From positions 124,001 through 188,000 of the forward strand of contig JARBJD010000106.1 of assembly GCA_033064195.1 (NCBI GenBank): a stretch of DNA of 64,000 bases. Reading direction: 5' to 3'. Every line of letters begins with the position of its first letter. Positions within the stretch are counted from its first letter, which is position 1. Origin of the DNA: Blattamonas nauphoetae. Its lineage: Eukaryota > Preaxostyla > Oxymonadida. This document shows positions 56,088 to 64,000 of this stretch, piece after piece. A program made the translations under genes and the position numbers. The notes under the pieces were generated by a model that saw nothing but the letters and a program-made list of their open reading frames with translations, had not been told where the DNA came from and did no database searches.

Positions 56088-56845
56088 GACATTGATAGAC
56101 TCTTAAAAAAAGTGAGAAGGGAGCAAGAAGAAAGTTGACAAGAACAAAAGCATCAGATCTTGCGGATTACATCACCACACAACCATCTGCGAGGACGACG
56201 TCCCACCTCATCGCTCCCCGTCGAACTCACTCTCCACCCAGCAAGTCGATCTCTCCCTCAAGCGCCTCCGCATGACACCACTCCAAACGGGACATTAACA
56301 AGTCGTGCTTGCACCAGACACTATCCCTGTCGTCACTCACCTCTTGCATAACCTTCTTGTGTCGTCTGGACCCAAAGTGTCGTTCTCGCCGATGCCCACT
56401 CCTCCCATGTCATCCTCCAACTCACCCTTGTCCAAAACCATGCTCGAAGAGGCGAGCACAGACTCAGCCACTGCCAGTGGATCACCATCCCCCACGATTT
56501 ACTTCTCTTGTTTTCTGACTTCTCCAGGTGTCTTGAGTCACACTTCACACTTTATCTGTCATTTTTCTGAACAAAACACTCGATGGAGAAAACAATCGTG
56601 TTAAAAGAAGTGAACAAAACCCACGAGTACTTGACCAGAAGGTAAATTCTTCATCGACAGAACCCAATTGATACGTCACAAATGTGAGAGAGTGAATCAG
56701 ACCAGTTTGAAGAGCTTCCAATAGTCTGACCATCTGCGACAGGGAAAAAGATCAAGACTTCGTAAATCACAGAGGTTGGATATGCACGGTGAGGAGAGCA
56801 CAGACTCAGCTCCTATAGCGTATCGTCGTTGCTTCTGCGTTCATC

Positions 56846-57250
56846 TCGTGTTGCGCAGCGTCGTTGTCACCTCGTCCATCTCGCGTTGCGCAGCGTCGTT
56901 GTCACCTCGTCCATCTCACGTTGCGCAGCGTCGTTGTCACCTCATCCATCTCGTGTTGCGCAGCGTCGTTGTCACCTCGTCCATCTCGCGTTGCGCAGCG
57001 TCGTTGTCACCTCATCCATCTCGTGTTGCGCAGCGTCGTTGTCACCTCCTCCATCTCGTGTTGCGCAGCGTCGTTGTCACCTCGTCCATCTCACGTTGCG
57101 CAGCGTCGTTGTCACCTCGTCCATTTCGTGTTGCGCAGCGTCGTTGTCACCTCGTCCATCTCGTGTTGCGCAGCGTCGTTGTCACCTCGTCCATCTCGTT
57201 TTGCGCAGCGTCGTTGTCACCTCGTCCATTTCCTGTTTCGCGTCGTCGCT
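56846..57250. repeat. 35-bp minisatellite in the hAT
   Basis: Eleven copies of a unit containing TTGCGCAGCGTCGTTGTCAC and CTCGTCCATCTCG, plus one degenerate copy. Units differ at a few positions (CGTG/CGCG/CACG; GTCC/ATCC). Since 35 is not a multiple of three, each forward frame cycles through all phases and stays open, giving three overlapping false ORFs. Confidence 0.92.
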
Positions 57251-57576
57251 GTTTCACCTTCCGTCTCTTGGTATGTACTGATGTCTTTGCTCACGTCAAC
57301 GATCATTGAGCGCGAGATGATTTGGATGAAACGGGACTCTCGAAGTTGACACAATCGACATCAAACCATAATTCATAATTTCTTGACCTTCTGACATGAT
57401 CAGCGTTTTGGAAGAAGTATCATCGTTGAATGAACATTTTCTGACAATAATTTAGGAAAAAGTCCCCGGAAACGATAAGATCACTCACCATCAGGAGAAG
57501 GCAAGAAAACATGGGCCAAAACGAGTCAGTCCGAAAATCTGGAGTCAGGTGACTGGTGCCCATGCCTAGTTTTCTC

Positions 57577-59090
57577 CTTTGAACATGATTTGATTTAAAA
57601 GTTACTATGTGGGACAATATTTTCGTGATCGTCCAAAAGTTCGAGCACCTCTTTTTGATAAAATGCCAGAAAGGACTGTAATTTTACCGTTTTCTTCATA
57701 ATGTCGTGTTCAATAGACAGAAAATAGCGGGAAAATCTTAACTTTTCGATGTTCACCATTTCCTTGTCTCTGAAGAAAAATAGTTGGGTCGATCATCGGT
57801 TGATAAAAAAAAGAGAAGGAAAAAGAACACATTTCCGTAAGAAAATCCGTTGATAATGGTTAACGTGTGAAATGCAAATGTCAAAGGAATGGTCCTTTAG
57901 TTTTGTGGTGAGTGACGGTGGGAGCGAGGAAAAGTTCGAGATAACACGAAGAACGAAGTAAACTCGCTGGTTGGAAGGATGGTCCGAAGAGGTAGTTGAA
58001 AGAAGAGTATATCTTCGACCAGTGAGGTGATCATGTCGTGAGGCTGTCAGAAAGGCGTAGTTGAAGATGGGTGGAATTGGAATTGGATCGAGATCGTGAA
58101 AGGGAGAAGGATCGATATTCTCGCTTCATGGAGGTATTCATCAGTTGATTTTGTTGTCGCTGTAAGTGACTGAAGGGGTGTGATGAGAAGAGAGGAGTGT
58201 CACACAGCTATAATCCTTGTCGATGTTTTGATCATCTAATGGCGGGACGATGTTCGTGAGGCTTCTCGTGTGGAAGTATATTTGCTTCATCATCATATGC
58301 CTCGCTTCCTTCTTCATCTTTTTACCCTTTGTCTGATTTCTCTGCCATTGACCGTCTTCCTATTGCGTCGGACTTGATTCTTTGCCCTTCTTTCTTCATT
58401 TGTTCGTTTTGTTCGCGGGTACATTTTTCTTCATCCTCTTTCTTTTTTCGCTTCTTCAATTCTTGTCTTTCCCCCTTCTCATCGTTTCAACTCAATGGTT
58501 GCATTCCTGTAATTTTCTGGTTCTTCTATTTCTTCTTGTATTCTTCCTTTCGTACTTCCTTTGTCGCTCCTGCCCCACTTTTATAGTAACTTTCATAGCC
58601 TTTTTCCTTCTTCTTAGCGTCATATTTCTGTGAGACAGAAAGTGGGCTGCTCTTCGCTCTTGGCTTTGTCTTTGTGTCCCTGGTCCTCTCCCTGCTGTTG
58701 TTTCTATCTGAGTTCAGATCGTTTTCTAATATCTTTCTCTTTTCATGCATTTTCTGCAAGATTGTTAGAAAACTCTGTGATTGTAGCTGGAACAGTACGG
58801 TGCTGCATGGATTCCTCCCATGGGAGGGGGGTTTGAATACCTTTGATTGGTGCGGACGAAGTTCGTGCCGGAAACCTGAAGATCCGCGAGGGAAACAATG
58901 CAGATGTTTGACGAGCGGTTTGATCGACTATTTACTGGATGAAGAGCAATCAATCAACAGCTCTTCCTTCGTTTTTGAAAATCCTTGACAATAATTATAT
59001 TGTGAGATGAGTATGGAGTTTAACAACACAAGATGAATGAAGAATAACACTGGTCCCAATCACGTCATCGGTTTTTTCTGGTTCTGGGGC
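57577..59090. other. No confident gene; coiled-coil ORF possible
   Basis: The minus strand at 58759-58526 encodes a charged, helical 77-residue frame (KRKILENDLNSDRNNSRERT, KKKEKGYESYYKSGAG), possibly an exon of a coiled-coil protein. Nothing else is recognised. The pyrimidine-rich stretch 58310-58620 makes opposite-strand ORFs unreliable. Confidence 0.3.
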
Positions 59091-59190
59091 TGTGTTTGAT
59101 GCATTCACGACTTTTTCGCGTTTGAACATCAAATCAAAGATGGTCAGGACATGTGAGTATCCTTCACTGTGGAAGAGTGTCGACGTTGGC
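58990..59190 (-). CDS. Possible exon of an unknown gene
   Basis: The minus-strand frame FHSEGYSHVLTIFDLMFKRE, then KVVNASNTAPEPEKTDDVIG and a short tail, ends at TAA near 58995. It reads like a normal protein C-terminus, but the upstream continuation meets TGA unless a splice or shift is assumed near 59180. No family is recognised. Confidence 0.3.
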
Positions 59191-59527
59191 GATCAAACGA
59201 TGAATGAAGGAAAGCGAAGATCGACGGATCAGTTTCCGAAGCGTGAATCACAATCGGTGACGTGCAATGGCGAAGGCCAAACAACGTCCTCTGTACCTTC
59301 CTTGGAGGAGAGGCTGACGAAAAATGCCGAGCCTGTCGAGGAACTGTCTGTGTAGGGGGTGAGAGCGAGGTCACATTTTGCTGTGTTGGGGAAATGGAGC
59401 GACTTTGTGATTGCTTCCCGAATGCCGTGAAATCGGAGAAGACAGGAAGAGGATTCTTTATTCTCCGATAGTGGTTCCGATGCTTCTTGTGCTGGGCGGA
59501 GGATTGGTTGTTCGATATCGTATTTTT

Positions 59528-59762
59528 CAAACAACAAGGCTCGTCTCCCAGTCTGTGTGAGATGGTCTGACCGACCCGATATAAAGATAGTATGGGTGGT
59601 CAAAGCAAACCAACAACATGAGTTCAAAGTATTCAAACAAATGTGAATTACGAGCACCAATTGCTCCTTCATCCGTCTCCGGGCTTTCGCACGCGGAGAC
59701 GTTTCGCGCTTCGCCGAAGTGTGGCAGCAGCGCAGTCGACTGGGAGACGAGCCTTGTTGTTT
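59528..59762. repeat. Fold-back inverted repeat
   Basis: CAAACAACAAGGCTCGTCTC at 59528 is repeated inverted at ~59743-59762 (GAGACGAGCCTTGTTGTTTG), and a third partial copy (GGCTCGTCTCCCAGTCTGTG) follows at ~59795 in direct orientation. The arms enclose ~180 bp. It could be a small fold-back transposon or a cruciform-prone repeat. Confidence 0.6.
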
Positions 59763-59869
59763 GAAAGGCTTTCCCTCTGGTCAAGCCAAACACAACTGGG
59801 CTCGTCTCCCAGTCTGTGTGAGACTTTAAGAGACCCAGTTGTGAACGGCTGAGGGGATCCAGACGAAGA

Positions 59870-60670
59870 GCAGTGCGGTGTCTCAAGCCGAAGCGGGACT
59901 CGCAACACATTCTCCTCCATCTCCTCTCTCTCTCCCTCGAAACCAAGACGAGGAGCAGTGCGGTGTCTCAAGCCGAAGCGGGACTCGCAACACATTCTCC
60001 TCCATCTCCTCTCTCTCTCCCTCGAAACCAAGACGAGGAGCAGTGCGGTGTCTCAAGCCGAAGCGGGACTCGCAACACATTCTCCTCCATCTCCTCTCTC
60101 TCTCCCTCGAAACCAAGACGAGGAGCAGTGCGGTGTCTCAAGCCGAAGCGGGACTCGCAACACATTCTCCTCCATCTCCTCTCTCCCTCGAAACCAAGAC
60201 GAGGAGCAGTGCGGTGTCTCAAGCCGAAGCGGGACTCGCAACACATTCTCCTCCATCTCCTCTCTCTCTCCCTCGAAACCAAGACGAGGAGCAGTGCGGT
60301 GTCTCAAGCCGAAGCGGGACTCGCAACACATTCTCCTCCATCTCCTCTCTCTCTCCCTCGAAACCAAGACGAGGAGCAGTGCGGTGTCTCAAGCCGAAGC
60401 GGGACTCGCAACACATTCTCCTCCATCTCCTCTCTCTCTCCCTCGAAACCAAGACGAGGAGCAGTGCGGTGTCTCAAGCCGAAGCGGGACTCGCAACACA
60501 TTCTCCTCCATCTCCTCTCTCTCCCTCGAAACCAAGACGAGGAGCAGTGCGGTGTCTCAAGCCGAAGCGGGACTCGCAACACATTCTCCTCCATCTCCTC
60601 TCTCTCTCCCTCGAAACCAAGACGAGGAGCAGTGCGGTGTCTCAAGCCGAAGCGGGATTCGCAACACATT
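59870..60670. repeat. 85-bp minisatellite
   Basis: Ten near-identical units (two shortened by 2-4 bp) containing GTCTCAAGCCGAAGCGGGAC and CTCCATCTCCTCTCTCTCTC. The unit contains no stop in the plus direction in any frame, and its length is 1 modulo 3, which explains the three overlapping ~265-300 codon ORFs. No evidence of a gene. Confidence 0.92.
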
Positions 60671-61390
60671 CTCCTCCTTAGTCATCCTCCTCCTCTCCTT
60701 CTTCTCCCTCATCTTGTTCCTCTTCTTTCTTTCTGTCCCTTTCCAATTCCTATTCTAATTCCTATCTCTCTCCTGCACTAATTCTGCACATTCTAATATC
60801 TTTGTCCAAGCACTTTCCTTTCTTGGATTATGTCCAAAAATTGCAATATGCTGTTCTTCTTTGAGGGATATCCTCAGCTGTTCAGAGTAGTCACATTCAG
60901 GACCGTGACTCGCGACGGGTACTTTCCCAGAGCGACTGCCACCCAGTTCTTCGCGGAGACGATCCTTTTCTTCGCTTGAATATTGGCTGCGAGTATCTTG
61001 TCCCTTCACATCCTCTCTCCCATTCATGATGATAACCTGTCTTGATTCCTTTTCTTCCCACGCCCCTTTCTATCACTTTCTCCTCCCTTCAAACTCATCG
61101 CTAGACTCTCCTCCTCAGAGATGTTCCCTCATCCCCTCTCATAATCATCACTCGATCCTTCTCCTCAGAGATTTTCCTTGAATCCCGTCCCTCCTTTCCT
61201 TCTCCGAGTAAAGTGGATCTATCTGTTCCACCATGACGTAAGTGAACGATGGAGAGGGTGACAGCCTCATTGGGTTTCCCTTCTCCACATCGCATGTGTT
61301 CTTCTTCCATCTGTCCCACTCAAGCTCTCTCATCCACTTGATCTGAAGGATCCCTTCCTATCCTCATCTCCCCAATGAGCAAGTATTATA
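60671..61390. other. No confident gene
   Basis: Pyrimidine-rich start, then short minus-strand frames (61027-60755; 61333-61101) without recognised domains. Confidence 0.3.
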
Positions 61391-61393
61391 CTG

Positions 61394-61480
61394 GCCTGAC
61401 CGGGGGTGACCGGTCACTTTTTCCCAAAAAGTACTGACGGTCAGTGACCGAGAGTTTTCGAAATATGGGTGACAGTTGAT
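61394..61480. repeat. Transposon end, inverted relative of 44747/49855
   Basis: Starts ACTGGCCTGACCGGGGGTGA and contains AGTACTGACGGTCAGTGACC, matching the inverted form of the termini at 44854 and 49963. The rest of this element would lie to the right; no partner end is seen before the window closes. Confidence 0.45.
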
Positions 61481-61649
61481 CAAAGGACCTTCAAGAAATT
61501 ATCCTCAAATCGACATATCTCTACTCATTGATCCTCTTTGGAAGCTATTCTCTCATAGTTGAACATTTTTTGTGTAAAAATTCTGATTTATATCAAAATT
61601 CTTCAGCATTCATTCTGAAAAACAAGTCAGACAGAGATCGGCCCAGAAT

Positions 61650-62366
61650 CATGTTCATTTTTCTCAGACAACTCATTTGGGTCTGATGAAGCAACATTGT
61701 TGGACTCTCTGCTTACCCAATCGTCATTTCAATACCTATGATTTCGTGAAAGTTCGATTGGCGACAAGCTTGTGCTTGAAAATGCTCGAGGACATTTTCA
61801 CGCACCAGAAGAGAATGTTGAGGCAGATGAGAAGAACCAGCAAGAAAAGAAAGAGAAGAAGCGAAACATGAAACAAATCCGTCCCCGATCGATTCACCCA
61901 TGATGGACGAAGACGGTGAGAAAAACAAGCCGAAATTCACCGAAGAAGTACTCAAAGTGATGCTGATTATTGAACGCCAAAAGAAGCCAAAACAATCTGA
62001 AATAATCTCTGTTTGTGGTAGTGTGAAAGGAAGAACAGTAGCGGAGGTGATCGAAGAGACAGTCATCCGATCGAAACATTCGACGAAGAAGACATGGAAG
62101 ACAAAGACATTGCTGCCCTCAAACTGTTCTGCCTCTCCCACATCACTCTGGCCATCAACAAAATCTCGAAGCGCGGTCTGAAAGTGTGTGTTGTCCCGCT
62201 GATGATAAACAGGTTCTTACGACAGTGGATCTGTCTCAAAATCAAGAAAAGACGAGAAAGGGAACATCTGTCTTTGCAACGCCTTTTGTCTTCGTTGATT
62301 TTGGAGACTGGAAATGATGGACATAGTCACCCAATCAGAGTCTTCGATGCGATCAGCAGAATTTGA
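61650..62366 (+). pseudogene. Decayed gene of unknown family
   Basis: Three plus-strand frames each carry plausible protein: SDEATLLDSLLTQSSFQYL and DKLVLENARGHFHAPEENVE (61675-61890), DGEKNKPKFTEEVLKVMLII and AEVIEETVIRS (61908-62075), then DIAALKLFCLSHITLAINKI and SKRGLKVCVVPLMINR (62090-62240). TGA codons and at least one shift separate them. The composition is that of a soluble helical protein. I do not recognise it. Confidence 0.4.
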
Positions 62367-62369
62367 GAG

Positions 62370-64000
62370 ATCATCTTTCTTTCGTCACTGGTCTTGCCAA
62401 AATGTTCAATCAACCATCAGATATCCTCATATTGACCACAAATTTTCACACAAATCTCATCCTTCAATGGAAACAACTCAGAATGTCCAACTTCTCTGTT
62501 ATATCAACATCGCTTCTCCTGTCTGTCTCTTTCACGAAACAAATATTGCAGACAGTTCACTTCGCTCATAGACAAGTTTGGTAAACTTTGGTCTTCTTAT
62601 TCAGTCAGATCTTCTTGAAGCACAGAGTGTGTAGGATCATTTTCAACCGATCGGCACAGATTCTCCACAAATCGAAGCATAATCAATCACTCCGCACATT
62701 CATCATCACGTTATGATGCACTTTCCAACAAATTGACAATATCCGTTCGTTCAGACACGGCTCGTTTCATAGCAAGACTAGATTTGCTGCATCACTCATT
62801 TACGCTGTTTGATACAGCTGAACAATCAGTGAACGCGGCGCTGGATTACTGCTTCCGAGTTATACTTGAATATCCTCTGGATAAATCTCCACCATCTGTC
62901 AAATTGATCCTTTGCATCTCACCTGAGTGAAAGTCACAATGAAGCATCTTCCTCCCTCTCAGACAAAGAAAAACACTGAATCAAATACGTCAACAATCTA
63001 ATTTTTGTTGGTGGAGGAGAAGCACCTGCAACATGCACACATTCATCCACTAACCTGATCGCTCACCCACGTTCCTTTCCGCCCGATCTCAACGGATTCA
63101 TCTTGCTTCGTGCATGCTTTTATCGATGGAGATACTGAGAAGGCAGTTTATATAACAATCAGACAATCTACAAGACCTCTGGACTCAGCCCGATTTCAGC
63201 TCCATCTTCTGCGTTCGTAGATCACTGCCACTGAAACCGATGCGCCCAGGAACAGCGCAAAGGAGAGCGATTGTAGATGAAGATTAAATTGAGGAAATCA
63301 TACAGCTAGTGAGGGGGTGGAGTCGACTGGTTCGACATAGCATGGTGCTCGCTCACATCATCATTTCGGACTTGTTGATCGAGTCAGGGAGATGTGCCGT
63401 TCAATATTCAATCGTATTCATCCTCATTGTGTCATGTTGCATTCATGTTGAATTCTGCAAACCCAACTTTGGAAATCATTTGATATCGAGAACTGTGACT
63501 GAAGTTATTAATCTGTCTACCCTCTTTTTGGTATCCTCCCATCCTAGCGGAAGTCATAATGTCAGAATTTTGAGTCAATTCACAATCGAAAGTTGATCGA
63601 GCCCTTAGAAGAGAAGCGAGGTGACACTGACCGAGTCGAAAGGCTCTGTCAGGCCAGTATAGCAAGTATCGCTTCTTCATCTCTCCTATTTGATGCTATC
63701 TAAATGCCTATTCGATCTGTTGTGTGCACTTCAAAGGATCCCACTTGTCGTCCCCTTTCACATCTATTCCAAGATAATCTCTGAAGATCGCACTAATACA
63801 CCCTTTCCCCCCAAAGCTGAAGAGCGTGGTTCAGTGCTGTCCCAAACTGTCCCAGAAGGCCGATCACCGCTTCCACATCTTGAACTGTCGATTCTGGATC
63901 GCACTTCGTTGTGGCTGGTTGAGGCAACGACAGTGAAGAAGTATTTGACAGCTGAGATCGGCAAGGAGTCTGGCATTCCTTGAATGAAGATGTGCGCGGA
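62370..64000. other. No confident gene
   Basis: Short frames only. 63309-63596 has one hydrophobic stretch (VFILIVSCCIHVEF). 63690-63983 and 62733-62930 are unremarkable. No repeat or domain is recognised and the right window edge is open. Confidence 0.3.

Larger units (their letters stand above)
53129..57568 (+). mobile_element. Apparently intact hAT element
   Basis: A 4,440-bp element with the perfect 8-bp duplication GTTTTCTC at 53121-53128 and 57569-57576 and terminal inverted repeats TAGGCATGGGC(G)CCAG. It carries a complete one-intron transposase gene (53629-56087), about 700 bp of unassigned sequence, and a 35-bp minisatellite (56846-57250) near the right end. Intact ends, coding frame and duplication together suggest recent mobility. 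Confidence 0.9.

Noticed and set aside
56776-57349. Three overlapping ORFs of 150-177 codons
   Set aside because: By-product of the 35-bp minisatellite cycling through frames.
59873-60781. ORFs of 266-302 codons on the plus strand and mirror ORFs on the minus
   Set aside because: By-product of the 85-bp minisatellite; no unique sequence gives an independent start or domain.
1-64000. tRNA, rRNA or other structured RNA genes, promoters and terminators
   Set aside because: Reading both strands I found no tRNA-like cloverleaf with a recognisable TTCGA arm and stem, no rRNA segment, and no promoter motif I could defend for this lineage.

Overview
The window looks like a transposon-rich stretch of a small-intron protist genome. 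The best guess is an oxymonad (Preaxostyla) close to Blattamonas, inferred from three things: beta-helix/membrane/kinase-like surface proteins, ARM-type orphan proteins of a kind I associate with Blattamonas, and very short GT-AG introns with TAA, TAG and TGA all used as stops. It is clearly eukaryotic: introns of 31-115 nt, Mutator-like (MULE), hAT and pogo transposons, and no operons. The genus-level assignment is inference.

Layout. 1-349: end of a minus-strand helical-repeat gene. 403-6745: a SPRY-like gene split by a 5,250 bp MULE (832-6081) with a perfect 9-bp target duplication and 1.2-1.4 kb inverted arms built of 30-bp repeats. 7090-11475: remains of SPRY-like, beta-helix and ABC-transporter genes, plus one intact SPRY-like gene (10182-10939). 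11578-19824: another SPRY-like gene, split by a composite hAT-type element (11755-19248) that itself contains two gene-carrying MULEs (12307-14949 and 15831-18879). 20057-25294: an ARM-type gene, an intact SPRY-like gene, a lesioned membrane protein and a SPRY-like pseudogene. 25670-32410: two intact large genes, a beta-helix/TM/pseudokinase receptor-like protein and an MFS organophosphate-type transporter.

32728-43600 is one ARM-repeat gene hit by three elements. These are a MULE (33183-41243, a near-identical second copy of 12307-14949), a hAT nested inside that MULE (33362-38772) whose decayed transposase is followed in frame by an OTU-protease-like domain, and a small hAT element (42525-43471). 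43827-48950 holds kinase fragments and an apparently intact pogo element (45736-47772). 50930-52085 is a decayed second pogo-type transposase. 53129-57568 is an apparently intact hAT with an 806-aa transposase and a perfect 8-bp target duplication. 57577-64000 is mostly minisatellite, a transposon end and decayed or unrecognised sequence.

The main message is architecture. Seven transposons can be bounded to the base by target duplications; six have 8- or 9-bp duplications and one has TA. Removing an element and one duplication copy restores the reading frame of the host exon in the three host genes where this can be tested. A SPRY-like family with two tiny introns (31-32 and 36-38 nt) recurs, and two gene-carrying MULE copies show that host coding sequence is captured and multiplied.
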